Shown here piece by piece: positions 17,082-26,808 of a stretch of DNA of 64,000 nt. The stretch comes from Angelakisella massiliensis. GTDB taxonomy: Bacteria; Bacillota; Clostridia; Oscillospirales; Ruminococcaceae. Positions within the stretch are counted from its first letter, which is position 1. Each line of letters begins with the position of its first letter. Made by a program: the position numbers and the translations under genes. Below the pieces are notes generated by a model. That model was given only the letters and a program-made list of their open reading frames with translations, was not told the DNA's origin and did no database searches. The stretch is taken from the NCBI RefSeq assembly GCF_900104675.1, contig NZ_LT629945.1, forward strand, positions 1,106,756 to 1,170,755, written 5' to 3'.

Positions 17082-17115
17082 TAAAAAAACGCCAACAAGC
17101 ATACACTTGTTAGCG
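17082..17115 (-). terminator. Leader terminator upstream of MATE
   Basis: On the minus strand cgctaacaag pairs with cttgttggcg and is followed by an unbroken T-run. It lies about 35-60 nt after the predicted start from the promoter at 17152-17180 and 174 nt before the MATE start codon. A competing pair (gatacat with gtgtat) could hold its left arm in a loop, so attenuation is plausible. Confidence 0.65.
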
Positions 17116-17151
17116 ATAATGTATCAAACGAAGCGTTCCCAACGCCCGCAT

Positions 17152-17180
17152 ATTCTAACACGCCTGCGCAGGAATGTCAA
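17152..17180 (-). promoter_or_regulatory. Promoter of MATE leader
   Basis: On the minus strand TTGACA (17180-17175), 17 bp, TAGAAT (17157-17152): a near-perfect sigma-A promoter aimed at the MATE gene. Confidence 0.75.
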
Positions 17181-17487
17181 GGTGAAGGGGCTTTTTTCGG
17201 AAAAGGAACAAGAGATTTGCGCAAAGGTGCCGCAAGCTTTCCCATCATAGGGAAAAAGGCCGAAGGCTTTCTGATGTTTAAGGTTTTCCTCACAAAGGAT
17301 TCGTGGTATAATAACGATGATCGCTTGGCTGCACCGGTCATTTGCATTCTCAAGTTCCATGCCAAAAGCCTTTCAACCGGTTTCTCCGATATCCGGCAGG
17401 CAAATGCCTTCTGTTTGAGCGCTGCTGTGTATATCCTTCCCTCTGTGGTACACAATAACAAGTATCAAAACTGGAAGGAGCAGCAGT

Positions 17488-18399
17488 ATGGCAGCAAAAA
17501 AAGAAGCAAAACAGCTGGCGGAGCAGGAGGAAGTAACTGATGCTGGCCAGCAGCAGGAGCAGATTTACCAGGCGGGTTCCGTCACACCGGAGGGAGGCCG
17601 CCACAAGATCCATTGCCTGACCATCATCGGGCAGGTGGAGGGCCATTATATTCTCCCTCCACAGAACAAAACTACCAAATATGAGCATGTCATCCCCCAA
17701 TTGGTGGCCATCGAGCAGGACGAATCGATCCGTGGGCTGCTGATTATCCTCAATACTGTGGGCGGAGATGTGGAGGCAGGTCTGGCTATTGCGGAGCTGG
17801 TTTCCGGCATGAAAAAACCTACCGTTTCCCTGGTATTGGGCGGCGGTCATTCCATCGGCGTACCGCTGGCAGTGAGCGCCCGTTATTCCTTTATTGCCCC
17901 AACAGCCACCATGACTGTCCATCCGGTACGGATGAATGGCGTGATGCTGGGTGTCCCTCAGACCCTCTCCTATTTTGACAAGATGCAGGAGCGCATCAGC
18001 GGCTTTGTCTGTCAAAACTCTCATATTTCTCCCCAGCGGTTCCGGGAGCTGATGATGAAAAACGGAGAACTGGTGATGGACATCGGCACAGTGCTGGATG
18101 GGGAAGCCGCTGTTTCGGAGGGGCTGATCGACAGCCTGGGCGGCCTTCATGAGGCGGTGGAAAAGCTGTATGATATGATCGACGCTCAGGACCAGGAGAA
18201 AGAAAAAAGCGCTTCCCCCCAAAAGGATGATACCGGTTCAGACAACAATGGACGGGGAAAGTCCTCCGGCAAAAAGAATGCCGGCTCTGCCAAAAAACAC
18301 CGGACACCGGCTTTGCAGTCCTCTGCGGCAGAAGAAATTTCTTCTTCCTCCAAAAAGAGAGGACGGAAAAAGCAGACGGCGCCTGAGAGGAGGGTCTGA
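17488..18399 (+). CDS. tepA: ClpP-type serine protease, TepA-like
   Basis: A 303-residue ClpP-fold protein. The catalytic serine is in [12 protein letters not shown] (about 113-124) and the histidine in MTVHPVRM (about 139-146). It differs from ClpP by the N-terminal extension and a long basic, Ser/Lys/Gln-rich tail (about 235-303). Its neighbours (ylzJ-like, then ftsK) match the tepA-ylzJ-spoIIIE order of Bacillus, where TepA degrades small spore proteins during outgrowth. The tail is unusually long and may bind nucleic acid or a partner. Confidence 0.9.
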   Translation: MAAKKEAKQLAEQEEVTDAGQQQEQIYQAGSVTPEGGRHKIHCLTIIGQVEGHYILPPQNKTTKYEHVIPQLVAIEQDESIRGLLIILNTVGGDVEAGLAIAELVSGMKKPTVSLVLGGGHSIGVPLAVSARYSFIAPTATMTVHPVRMNGVMLGVPQTLSYFDKMQERISGFVCQNSHISPQRFRELMMKNGELVMDIGTVLDGEAAVSEGLIDSLGGLHEAVEKLYDMIDAQDQEKEKSASPQKDDTGSDNNGRGKSSGKKNAGSAKKHRTPALQSSAAEEISSSSKKRGRKKQTAPERRV

Positions 18400-18401
18400 C
18401 G

Positions 18402-18617
18402 ATGCCTTTTCAGTCCATTCTGCCGCCGGAACTGCTGGAGCAGCAGGTACAGCTTCCACCCAGGGAATGCGTCAGCTGGAAGGGCGGATTTCTGGAAGGG
18501 ACCCGCAACGAAAAAGGGCAGCTGATTATTGAAAGAATTTTGTCCACCGATCCTGCGGCCTATCTGGATCCGGAACTGTCCCCGGGCAGTATCTGGCAGG
18601 AAAAAGCCCAGCCATAA
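18402..18617 (+). CDS. YlzJ-like protein
   Basis: A 71-residue protein beginning with a hydrophobic-acidic stretch (QSILPPELLEQQ) and containing a central GGFLEGTR turn, consistent with the small YlzJ family. The call rests mainly on its position between tepA and ftsK, 2 bases after tepA. Function unknown. Confidence 0.7.
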   Translation: MPFQSILPPELLEQQVQLPPRECVSWKGGFLEGTRNEKGQLIIERILSTDPAAYLDPELSPGSIWQEKAQP

Positions 18618-18831
18618 GCCGAAACCCGGCTTTTGGCTACATAGTATGAAAAAAGCTGCCTGATGAAGGGCGGAAAAAAGATGCGCTCCCCTGAAAAGTC
18701 TGAAGAGCCGCTCCAGCCGCTGAGGGGACAACAAAAATAGATCAAACCGCTTCCCATTTGAGGTGTATACAGCCGGAAAGTGGAATCGTTTTGTTTTTTA
18801 CAGTCTTATTTTTTACACCAGGAGGATCACT

Positions 18832-19722
18832 ATGTCATTTCTAAACGCCATTTTTCAGGGATTACTTCAGGGCTTTACCGAGTTCCTTCCCGTGTCCAGC
18901 TCAGGACATCTGTCCCTGTTTCAATATTTTACCGGTGTCAATTCCGAGGGCTCGGTGCTTTTTTCGGTTCTCCTCCACTTCGGTACCCTGGCGGCGGTCA
19001 TGATCGCCTTCTGGCCCACCATCTGGGCGCTGATTCAGGAAGCGGTGCTGCTGCTCCGGGATATATTTACCCTTCGGGTCACCAAAGTCAAGCCCAACAG
19101 CAAACGGCGGATGATCTATATGCTCATCCTTTCCTGTTTTCCGCTGCTGCTGGTGCTTTTGGTGCAGGACCGGATCACCGCCCTCAGCGCTGATAACAGC
19201 ATTCTGGCGGAAGGGGTCTGCTTCCTGGGCACCGCTTTGCTGCTGACACTGGCGGATCACGCCATCCCCGGCAAGAAAACCGCCAAAACCATGACCGGCG
19301 GCGACGCTTTGGTGATTGGCGCCGCTCAGCTGATGGCCACCCTTCCCGGAATTTCCCGTTCCGGCTCCACCATCTCCGCGGGACTGATTATGGGGCTGAG
19401 CCGCAGCTATGCCGTGGCATATTCCTTCATTCTGGGTCTGCCCGCTGTATTGGCCGCGGGTCTGTTGGATCTGAAGGACCTGATGAGCGGCACCGGCGCA
19501 GCGGCGTCTTTGGAATGGGGGCCGGCGCTGGTAGGAATGGTGGTGGCGGCCATTTCCGGTTTCTTCGCCATCAAGCTGGTCAATTACATTGTAAACGCCA
19601 ATAAGTTCCGCATCTTCGCCATATATACCGCTGTACTGGGTACGGTGGTGGTGATCCTGGGGATTATCGAAATTGTTACCGGCAATGCCATTCAGGGATT
19701 CATCGTTGGATTGCTGGCCTGA
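18832..19722 (+). CDS. uppP: Undecaprenyl-diphosphatase
   Basis: A 296-residue membrane enzyme of the UppP/BacA family, which recycles undecaprenyl pyrophosphate for wall synthesis and can confer bacitracin resistance. The motif FLPVSSSGHLSLFQ near the N terminus (about 18-31) and the second motif LPGISRSGSTISAGL (about 175-189) hold the active-site residues; eight or so membrane helices are predicted. ATG at 18832 follows CAGGAGG. Its insertion between ylzJ-like and ftsK differs from Bacillus gene order. Confidence 0.96.
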   Translation: MSFLNAIFQGLLQGFTEFLPVSSSGHLSLFQYFTGVNSEGSVLFSVLLHFGTLAAVMIAFWPTIWALIQEAVLLLRDIFTLRVTKVKPNSKRRMIYMLILSCFPLLLVLLVQDRITALSADNSILAEGVCFLGTALLLTLADHAIPGKKTAKTMTGGDALVIGAAQLMATLPGISRSGSTISAGLIMGLSRSYAVAYSFILGLPAVLAAGLLDLKDLMSGTGAAASLEWGPALVGMVVAAISGFFAIKLVNYIVNANKFRIFAIYTAVLGTVVVILGIIEIVTGNAIQGFIVGLLA

Positions 19723-19770
19723 CGCTGAAAAAAGCAAAAACCCGCTTTAAAAGATAAATGGAGTGTACAT

Positions 19771-22476
19771 ATGGCAACAAAATCCTCATCCCGTTCTAAA
19801 AGTACAACAAAAAAATCCGGTTCCCGGGGAAAGCGGACCACCAAAAAGGAACAGCAGACCCGCAAGCAGATGTACGCGGTGCTGCTGTTTGCCTTGGGTA
19901 TTCTCATTTTCTGCCTGGCGGCAGTGCCGGGAGAGAATGCCTGGCTTTCCATCCATCAGTTCCTTTTGGGCTGCTTCAGCTGGTGCGGCTATCTGGTGGG
20001 TCCCATTATCATCTATGCCGCGGTGATGGTGGCCATGGATCAGACCGGTTATCCCATTGCTGCAAAAGTTATTTCGGCGCTGCTGCTGATTCTGCTGCTT
20101 TGCGGTACCACACAGGTTTTTGTCCGTGGGTATCCGGAAGGCAATATTTTAGAGCTGATTGGACAGCTGTTCAAGGATGGCCAGGAGCTGGCGGGCGGCG
20201 GTGTGGCCGGTATCTTCTTCGGTGTTCCGCTGCTCCACTGGTTCAGCTTTACCGGGGCGGCCATTACCATTGTGCTGCTGGACTTTGTGGCGGTGATGCT
20301 CCTCTCCGGCGGAACGCTGGTGGGCCTGTTCCAGAATACGGTTGTAAGGCCGGTGCAGAAGATGGAAGAGGTTTATACCAGCGTCTCTGAGGCCAGGGAA
20401 ACCGCCAGGGCTGCGGCTGCCGTCCAGCCTGCTCCCCCAAGAAAGAAAAACAATCTCTTCAACATCAACGTGGACCTGGATGGGGGAGATGATACGCAGC
20501 CTGCCCGCCCCAAAAAGAAAAAGGAACCCCCTGCGCCTACCGTTGAGGAAGACCGGGACAAGCTGCTGGAAGCTGCCCGTGGGCTGGATGCTCCGGCTCC
20601 TGAGGCGAACAGAAAGAAAAAGCAGGAGCCCAAGACAGCCCCCAGCCTGTATGATTTTGATGCCCATGAACCCAAGGAAGAACCGAAACCCGCTCCCCAG
20701 CCGGTAACCGGCGCGGCTTTACAGCAGGCGGGAGTGGTTCCGGCCAGGGAGCCGGAACCGGAGCCTGAACAGCAGTCCCCACCGCCGAAGGAAGAGGACC
20801 TGACGCTGGAGGACATCATTACCCGGGCTGTGTCGGGAGAGGTGCAGGTACCTCAGCCGCCGGTACTGGAAAGCGGCAGCGGTTTGCTGGATTTTGGAGA
20901 AGAAAAGCCTGCGGCCCCCGCCGCTGCTGCGGAAGCGCCAAAGCCTCAGCAGACGGAAGCGGCTCCATCCCAGCCGGCAGGGGAGGGGCAGATTTTGCGT
21001 CCTGAGTATGCTTTCCCGCCGCTGACGCTGTTGGGTGAAGGAAAAACCCTGCCCAGAGGGGATACCACCAAGGAGCTGAAAGCCAACGCGGACCGGCTGG
21101 TGGACACGTTAAAGAGCTTTGGTGTTCAGACACGGATCGTGGACATTACCCGGGGACCTGCTGTGACCCGGTATGAGCTGCAGCCCTCCGCCGGTGTGAA
21201 GATCAGTAAAATCACCAATCTGGCCGATGATATCGCCTTGAATCTGGCGGCGGCCGGCGTGCGTATCGAGGCCCCCATCCCCAATAAGGCGGCGATCGGT
21301 ATAGAGGTGCCCAATAAAATCGTCTCCACTGTACCCATCCGGGAAATTCTGGATTCTCCAGAGTTTGCCGAGGCACAAAGCCGTCTGACTGTGGCGCTGG
21401 GAAAGGATATTGCCGGCAGCATCGCCCTGGCTGATATAGGAAAAATGCCCCACCTGCTCATTGCGGGCGCCACGGGAAGCGGTAAGTCGGTGTGCATCAA
21501 TTCCATCATCATCAGCCTCCTGTACAAGGCCCGCCCCGAAGAGGTGAAGCTGCTGATGGTGGACCCCAAGGTGGTGGAGCTGGGTGGATATAACGGTATA
21601 CCCCATCTGCTTTCCCCTGTGGTAACCGATCCCAAAAAGGCGGCGGGTGCTTTGTGCACCATGGTCAGCGAAATGCTGCGCCGTTATCAGCTGTTTGCGG
21701 ACAACGGTGTCCGGGATCTGAAGGGCTACAACCGTCTGGCTGCGGAGCGGGAGGAACTGGAGCCGCTGCCTCAGATCGTCATCATCATCGACGAGCTGGC
21801 GGACCTGATGATGGCCTCTCCCAAAGACGTGGAGGACTATATCTGCCGTCTGGCACAGATGGCCCGGGCCGCGGGAATGCACCTGATCATTGCCACTCAG
21901 CGGCCGTCGGTAGACGTCATCACCGGCGTCATCAAGGCCAATATTCCCAGCCGTATTTCCTTTGCGGTTTCCTCTCAGATCGACAGCCGTACCATTCTGG
22001 ATATGGGAGGCGCGGAAAAGCTGCTGGGCAAGGGTGATATGCTCTTTTACCCTGTGGGCAGCGCCAAGCCCGCCCGTGTCCAGGGCTGCTTTGTCACCGA
22101 TCAGGAGGTGGAGGCGGTGGTAGGCTTTATCAAGAACAGCTCTACAGCCGCTTATGACCAGCAGCTGATGGATGAAATCGAGCGCAACGCCGCCGCTGTG
22201 GGCGGCAAGAGCAGCGGCTCCGGAGGCTCCGCCGGCGGTGACGGAGAGGAGGAGGACGAGCTTCTCCAAAACGCCATCGAAGTGGTGGTGGAAGGCGGCC
22301 AGGCATCCACCTCCCATCTCCAGCGGCGGCTGAAGGTAGGGTATGCCCGGGCGGCCCGACTGATGGATGAAATGGAGCAAAGGGGCATAGTGGGTCCGCC
22401 TGAGGGTTCCAAGCCCCGTCAGATTCTCCTGACCAAGGAACGCTGGTACGAGATGAAAATGAATCAGTCGGACTGA
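19771..22476 (+). CDS. ftsK: DNA translocase FtsK/SpoIIIE
   Basis: A 901-residue septal DNA pump. After a basic N terminus come four membrane helices (about 30-190), a long Pro/Glu/Lys linker (about 205-400), alpha and beta motor domains with the Walker A motif [13 protein letters not shown] (about 566-578) and DELADLMM, and a winged-helix gamma domain at the C terminus (about 830-895). It moves chromosomes through the division or sporulation septum. Linker composition is low-complexity, so its exact length may vary among strains. Confidence 0.97.
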   Translation: MATKSSSRSKSTTKKSGSRGKRTTKKEQQTRKQMYAVLLFALGILIFCLAAVPGENAWLSIHQFLLGCFSWCGYLVGPIIIYAAVMVAMDQTGYPIAAKVISALLLILLLCGTTQVFVRGYPEGNILELIGQLFKDGQELAGGGVAGIFFGVPLLHWFSFTGAAITIVLLDFVAVMLLSGGTLVGLFQNTVVRPVQKMEEVYTSVSEARETARAAAAVQPAPPRKKNNLFNINVDLDGGDDTQPARPKKKKEPPAPTVEEDRDKLLEAARGLDAPAPEANRKKKQEPKTAPSLYDFDAHEPKEEPKPAPQPVTGAALQQAGVVPAREPEPEPEQQSPPPKEEDLTLEDIITRAVSGEVQVPQPPVLESGSGLLDFGEEKPAAPAAAAEAPKPQQTEAAPSQPAGEGQILRPEYAFPPLTLLGEGKTLPRGDTTKELKANADRLVDTLKSFGVQTRIVDITRGPAVTRYELQPSAGVKISKITNLADDIALNLAAAGVRIEAPIPNKAAIGIEVPNKIVSTVPIREILDSPEFAEAQSRLTVALGKDIAGSIALADIGKMPHLLIAGATGSGKSVCINSIIISLLYKARPEEVKLLMVDPKVVELGGYNGIPHLLSPVVTDPKKAAGALCTMVSEMLRRYQLFADNGVRDLKGYNRLAAEREELEPLPQIVIIIDELADLMMASPKDVEDYICRLAQMARAAGMHLIIATQRPSVDVITGVIKANIPSRISFAVSSQIDSRTILDMGGAEKLLGKGDMLFYPVGSAKPARVQGCFVTDQEVEAVVGFIKNSSTAAYDQQLMDEIERNAAAVGGKSSGSGGSAGGDGEEEDELLQNAIEVVVEGGQASTSHLQRRLKVGYARAARLMDEMEQRGIVGPPEGSKPRQILLTKERWYEMKMNQSD

Positions 22477-22514
22477 TGGCTGAATAAGAAAAGCCCTTGG
22501 ACTCAAAGCTTTGG

Positions 22515-22555
22515 AGTGCTCCGGACAGATGAAATATTGGTCCGGGGCACTTTTG
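22515..22555 (+). terminator. Terminator after ftsK
   Basis: A 12-bp stem (agtgctccggac with gtccggggcact) followed by tttgtct. Confidence 0.85.
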
Positions 22556-22693
22556 TCTTGTTATAAGGAAAAATCGGCGCAGAGCGGTTTGAAGCTGCGG
22601 GCATTGGAAAAACAATGATGGAAGATATTTCTTCCCTGTGCGGAAAAGCAGTTTTGCAGTATGGAAAAATGATGGAAGCAAGAAATAGGAGCG

Positions 22694-23395
22694 ATGGAAA
22701 TGGACCAATTGCGCCAGGCCCTGGGCCTGAACGGACAGCGGATCATCTGTGCGGCGGGAGGAGGCGGAAAAACCAGCCTGCTGTTTCGTCTGGCGGAAGA
22801 ATACCGCAGCGAGGGGAATAAGGTACTGCTGGCCACCACCACCAAAATGGCCCTGCCGGAGGAATATGGAGCACTGGATCGCACGGCTGAGGAGATCATT
22901 GCTCAAATGGACCGGGACGGCTTTGTGGTGGCGGGAACCACCTGGGAAGGAATCAAAATGTCAGAGCTGCCGCCGGGAATTTACCGCCAGGTATCGGAGC
23001 GGGCGGATATCGTGCTGCTGGAGGTGGACGGTTCCAAACGGCTGCCGATGAAAATGCCCCGTGAGGGGGAACCGGTGATGCCGGAGCACTATGATTTTCT
23101 GGTGACGGTGCTGGGTCTTTCAGGATTGGGACAGCCCCTGGAGCAGGTCTGCCACCGGTGGGAGCTGGCGGAGGAAAGTTTCGGCTGGAAAGGGGACCGG
23201 AAGGTATCTCCCCAGGACGCCGCCCGGCTCTTGGCGGCGGGATATGATTCTTTCTGGAAAAAGACAACAGGATGTATTTTTCTCAATCAGGCGGACCGAA
23301 GCGGCGAGGCTGCTGCCCGGGAGGTGGCAGAGGCCCTTTCTGATTTTTCCTGCGTGTGGGGCAGTCTTGCCCAGAGGTGGTATCATACCTTGTGA
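22694..23395 (+). CDS. yqeC: YqeC, selenium-hydroxylase accessory protein
   Basis: A 233-residue protein with an N-terminal P-loop-like motif CAAGGGGKTSLLFRLA (about 19-34) and the family patterns ATTTKMALP and LLEVDGSKRLPMK. YqeC is found with selenium-dependent molybdenum hydroxylases and is thought to help mature or deliver the selenium-containing cofactor. The hydroxylase (27462-30957) and a MocA-type enzyme (31119) lie 4-8 kb downstream, supporting that link. ATG at 22694 has an ATAGGAG site; a second ATG is two codons later. Confidence 0.9.
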   Translation: MEMDQLRQALGLNGQRIICAAGGGGKTSLLFRLAEEYRSEGNKVLLATTTKMALPEEYGALDRTAEEIIAQMDRDGFVVAGTTWEGIKMSELPPGIYRQVSERADIVLLEVDGSKRLPMKMPREGEPVMPEHYDFLVTVLGLSGLGQPLEQVCHRWELAEESFGWKGDRKVSPQDAARLLAAGYDSFWKKTTGCIFLNQADRSGEAAAREVAEALSDFSCVWGSLAQRWYHTL

Positions 23396-23645
23396 TGATA
23401 CCGGATAAAGAGTTTCAACCTGAAGTGATGTTGATCCGATGATGGACCGGTAAAGAGAATACAGGGTGCATCCCTCACAAATTGGATGGAAACTGTCTGC
23501 GAAGCTTTGAAAACAAACCTTTTACCAGACCTGTCTGAAAAGGAAAAAAGTGGAATATAAAGCTTGCAGCAGGTGATTTTCTGAGGGGCAGAGGGAAAAT
23601 TTCCACACCTGGGGACGAAAAAATCACTTTTTTGCCTCAGAACCA
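23396..23645. other. Intergenic, nothing recognised
   Basis: Between yqeC and the lysine riboswitch promoter no gene, hairpin terminator or repeat stands out. Confidence 0.4.
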
Positions 23646-23673
23646 TTGCATTTTTTCAAAATCGTGCTACAAT
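23646..23673 (+). promoter_or_regulatory. Promoter of riboswitch transcript
   Basis: TTGCAT (23646-23651), 16 bp, TACAAT (23668-23673), shortly upstream of the lysine riboswitch. Confidence 0.65.
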
Positions 23674-23699
23674 GCTCATAACAGCCGTCCTAAAGTGGA

Positions 23700-23865
23700 C
23701 GGCAGCGATAGAGGCGCAGCTCTCAGGATACCCCGAAGATTCGGCCGGGCAGCCGACGGGGGAAGGGGTGAGCTGCCGAAGGATTGGTGCTCCGCCCGGG
23801 AGACCAGTCCTGGGCCGGCGCAGGAGATGTGTCGGACTGTCACGAAAGTGGAGCGCTATCGTTCA
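23700..23865 (+). ncRNA. Lysine riboswitch (L box)
   Basis: The consensus blocks of the lysine aptamer are present in order: gatagaggcgc (23707-23717) at the left base, ggggtgagctgccgaagg in the middle (from about 23766) and cgaaagtggagcgctatc (23843-23860) at the right. The P1 stem closes between cgatag (23706-23711) and ctatcg (23856-23861). A terminator follows at 23906, so bound lysine should stop transcription of the downstream transporter. Confidence 0.93.
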
Positions 23866-23905
23866 TCGGCTTTACAGAATCAGGGGAAGTGTTTTTCCCG
23901 TTTTT

Positions 23906-23955
23906 GCCATGGACACAGGCGCCTTCTTTCCGGCGCGGTCCATGGCGTTTTTGTT
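23906..23955 (+). terminator. Riboswitch expression-platform terminator
   Basis: The stem gccatggac (23906-23914) with gtccatggc (23938-23946), strengthened inside by ggcgcc/ggcgc-type pairing, is followed by gtttttgtttt. Confidence 0.85.
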
Positions 23956-24155
23956 TTCCGGCCCTCTTTCCCATCAGCTGCCCGGCATGAAAAAGACTGC
24001 TTGAACAGCGGCGATATCTCCTCCATCCCTTTGGAAAACAGTGAAAGCACAGGAATGACCGGTGTTCCCGTGGCTTCAGCTCCAAAGGCCGTGTGTTGGA
24101 AATATCCTTCCGCCTGAAAGCCAGTCGATGGAAGAAGAAAGAGAGAGGATCACAA

Positions 24156-25769
24156 GTGAGAAATTCCTGGTTACGCAGATGTACCTTGTCCTTGTTTACG
24201 ATACTTACCCTGTTGACGGTACTGGCAGTTCCGGCTTTTGCGGAGGAAGCGGAAGCTGCCGCTCAGCCTGCCATGTATGCGACCTTCTGGGCGCTGGTGC
24301 CGCCGGTGGTGGCCATTGGTCTGGCGCTGATCACCAAAGAAGTCTACAGCTCCCTGTTCTGCGGTATTTTGGTAGGCGGACTGTTTTATTCCGGCTTTTC
24401 CGCCGAAGGTACCATGATGCACATCTTTGAGGATGGCTTTATCGCTGTCCTCACCGATCCCTATAACATGGGCATTTTGGTGTTTTTGGTCATTCTGGGC
24501 GCTATGGTGGCGCTGATGAACAAAGCGGGAGGTTCCGCCGCCTTCGGTCAGTGGGCCTCCAAGCATATCAAAACCAGAGCAGGAGCGCAGCTGGCCACCA
24601 TGATGCTGGGCGTGCTGATTTTCATTGACGACTACTTTAACTGCCTGACAGTGGGCAGCGTCATGCGCCCTGTCACTGATAAGCACCAGATTTCCAGAGC
24701 AAAGCTTGCTTATCTCATCGATGCTACCGCCGCCCCGGTATGTATCATCGCCCCCATCTCCTCCTGGGCCGCTGCGGTATCCGGTTTTGTGGAGGGTGAG
24801 GATGGTCTGGCCCTGTTTATCAGTGCTATTCCATTTAATTTTTACGCCCTGCTGACACTGCTGATGATGATTCTTGTGGCGGTTCTCAATGTGGATTATG
24901 GTCCCATGGCCCGCCACGAGCGCAATGCCCTGACGGGAGATCTGTTCACCAGCGGCAGTGTTTCCGCCTCTGACGTCAGCGATGAGGTGAAGGGAAAAGG
25001 CACAGTGATGGATCTGGTCCTGCCCATTGCCGCCCTCATTGTCTTTTGTGTGGCCGGCATGCTGTATACTGGTGGATTTTTCTCAGGAACAGATTTTGTT
25101 ACCGCCTTTTCCGGCTCTGATGCCTCGGTAGGTCTGGCTTTGGGAAGCTTCTTCGGCTTTGTGCTGACAGTGGCCCTTTATAAGCTCAGAGGCGTTCTTA
25201 CCTTCCGTCATTCCATGGACTGCGTGGTGGAAGGCTTCCGGGCGATGGTTCCCGCTATCCTCATCCTCACCTTTGCCTGGACCCTGAAGGCTATGACCGA
25301 CAGCCTGGGTGCGGCAAACTTTGTGCAGGCCGCCATGGAGGAAAGCTCCAAGGGACTGATGGTTCTCCTTCCCGCCATCATTTTTGTGGTGGGCTGCCTG
25401 CTGGCCTTTGCTACCGGCACTTCCTGGGGTACCTTCGGTATCCTCATCCCCATTGTGGTGGCGGTGTTCAACGGTATCGATCACCAGATGATGATCATCT
25501 CCATCTCCGCCTGCATGGCCGGTGCGGTCTGCGGCGACCATTGTTCCCCCATCTCCGACACCACCATCATGGCTTCCGCAGGCGCTCAGTGTGACCATGT
25601 CAACCATGTTTCCACCCAGCTGCCCTATGCCATTACAGTGGCAGTCATCTCCTTTGTCGCCTACATTGTGGCTGGCCTGACCCATTCCGCCCTTATCTCC
25701 TTTGCTGTAGGCGCGGTGCTGCTGCTGGGCTTCCTGCTGGTGATGCGGCAATTTTATCGCAACAGATAA
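24156..25769 (+). CDS. NhaC-family antiporter, probable lysine transporter
   Basis: A 537-residue integral membrane protein of the NhaC/Na+-H+ antiporter superfamily, with about 12 helices and the conserved stretches IFIDDYFNCLTVG, ATAAPVCIIAPISSWAA and FATGTSWGTFG. A signal-like N terminus (VPAFAEEAEA) precedes the first core helix. Control by a lysine riboswitch matches the known riboswitch-linked LysW-type carriers, so it most likely moves lysine or a lysine-derived product rather than only Na+. GTG at 24156 is chosen because of GAGAGGA just upstream. Import versus export cannot be decided from sequence. Confidence 0.88.
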   Translation: MRNSWLRRCTLSLFTILTLLTVLAVPAFAEEAEAAAQPAMYATFWALVPPVVAIGLALITKEVYSSLFCGILVGGLFYSGFSAEGTMMHIFEDGFIAVLTDPYNMGILVFLVILGAMVALMNKAGGSAAFGQWASKHIKTRAGAQLATMMLGVLIFIDDYFNCLTVGSVMRPVTDKHQISRAKLAYLIDATAAPVCIIAPISSWAAAVSGFVEGEDGLALFISAIPFNFYALLTLLMMILVAVLNVDYGPMARHERNALTGDLFTSGSVSASDVSDEVKGKGTVMDLVLPIAALIVFCVAGMLYTGGFFSGTDFVTAFSGSDASVGLALGSFFGFVLTVALYKLRGVLTFRHSMDCVVEGFRAMVPAILILTFAWTLKAMTDSLGAANFVQAAMEESSKGLMVLLPAIIFVVGCLLAFATGTSWGTFGILIPIVVAVFNGIDHQMMIISISACMAGAVCGDHCSPISDTTIMASAGAQCDHVNHVSTQLPYAITVAVISFVAYIVAGLTHSALISFAVGAVLLLGFLLVMRQFYRNR

Positions 25770-25788
25770 TCGATTGCTGATGATGTGA

Positions 25789-25835
25789 AAAAGTCCCCGG
25801 TTCCCGTTTGAAAAGAGCGGAAACCGGGGACTTGC
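25789..25835 (-). terminator. Bidirectional terminator
   Basis: A 12-bp stem (aagtccccggtt at 25791-25802 with aaccggggactt at 25822-25833). The T-run is on the minus strand, serving the acetamidase gene; it may also stop the transporter transcript. Confidence 0.8.
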
Positions 25836-25908
25836 TGCATCTTTTGTTTTCTCCGCAGCTGGGAGGGGATAGGACCGGTGGGCAGGGAAAGCTGCAGAAT
25901 GGGCTGCC

Positions 25909-26808
25909 TCAGGGGAGGAGGACCTCCAAAGCGTCAATGACCCTCCGGGGCAGCTCCATGCGGCAGGTGATCATGGGATCTACCGCCTGGCAGATCCGCA
26001 GGCTGCCGGAAAGGGACAGCAAAATGCCCGCGTCGGCGCTGGGCAGGGAGGAAAAATCCAGCAGAAACTGCCGCATCCGGCAGGTAGCGCCCCGGGCAGC
26101 TTCCTCCATGGTTTTGGCGGAGAAGATGGCCGCTGCCAGGTCTTCCCGGATGAGGAAGGGAGTGGGAAGAGCGCAATCCTTCAAAACGGTGGCGCGAACG
26201 GTAACAGCGCCGGAAATTTCCGCTCCGCAGACACAGACCTCCCCATCCCCCATGATGGCGTGGAGGTCTCCCATCGCCAGCAGGGCGCCGGGAACGTTGA
26301 CCGGCAGGTAAAGGGTGGAACCGGCACAGATACGGTTGCAATCCATATTACCGCCGTGGCTGTCCGGGGTTCCGGTGAGGACAGAGCCTTCCGCCGGGGC
26401 CACACCAATCACGCCGATCATGGGCTCCACCGGAAAGGTGAGGCGGTCATTGAAGGTAAGGATGCCGTCCTTCACAGGGAAAATGCGGGTGGTTTCTTTT
26501 GTGGGAAGATGGCCGTACACACCCTCCCCGGGCATTTCCACCGCTGTGGCGTGATCCGCCAGGGAGATATCCAGAATCTCTACCTTCAGCACATCTCCGG
26601 GCAAGGCCCCTTCCACATAGAGCGGGCCGGTGGCGGGATTGATCCTCTCCCAGTCGATGGCCCCTACCTTTTGTTCCTCGCTGGTCAGCTGGCATCCAAA
26701 GCAATCGCTGGTTTCAAAAACCACCTGCTCCCCGCTGGCAATCCGGGCGGCGGGAGGGTGATCCGGCGACATGGAGTAGACGGCTTGATTCCTTGGAATG
26801 ACGATCAT
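25909..26808 (-). CDS. Acetamidase/formamidase family protein
   Basis: A 299-residue enzyme of the FmdA/AmdA family, which hydrolyses small amides such as formamide to acid plus ammonia. Family patterns include SGEQVVFETSDCFGC, GPLYVEGALPGDVLKVEI, GVIGVAPAEG and DSHGGNMDCNRICAGSTLYL, the last holding metal-site residues. ATG at 26808 follows AAAGGAGGAAG. It stands alone between a transporter and the hydroxylase genes, transcribed oppositely. The natural amide is unknown. Confidence 0.92.
   Translation of the reverse strand: MIVIPRNQAVYSMSPDHPPAARIASGEQVVFETSDCFGCQLTSEEQKVGAIDWERINPATGPLYVEGALPGDVLKVEILDISLADHATAVEMPGEGVYGHLPTKETTRIFPVKDGILTFNDRLTFPVEPMIGVIGVAPAEGSVLTGTPDSHGGNMDCNRICAGSTLYLPVNVPGALLAMGDLHAIMGDGEVCVCGAEISGAVTVRATVLKDCALPTPFLIREDLAAAIFSAKTMEEAARGATCRMRQFLLDFSSLPSADAGILLSLSGSLRICQAVDPMITCRMELPRRVIDALEVLLP

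Larger units (their letters stand above)
16909..17487. other. Intergenic between MATE and tepA
   Basis: Apart from the minus-strand promoter and hairpin listed separately, no gene is supported. A TATAAT at 17304 on the plus strand may serve tepA but has no good -35. Short frames on both strands have no recognisable similarity. Confidence 0.4.

Noticed and set aside
15991-17250. A 419-codon plus-strand frame opposite the MATE gene
   Set aside because: A mirror of a GC-biased membrane-protein gene with no plausible domain or start site.
21109-22506. A 465-codon minus-strand frame opposite ftsK
   Set aside because: Histidine/glutamine-rich composition typical of antisense shadows; ftsK is well supported.
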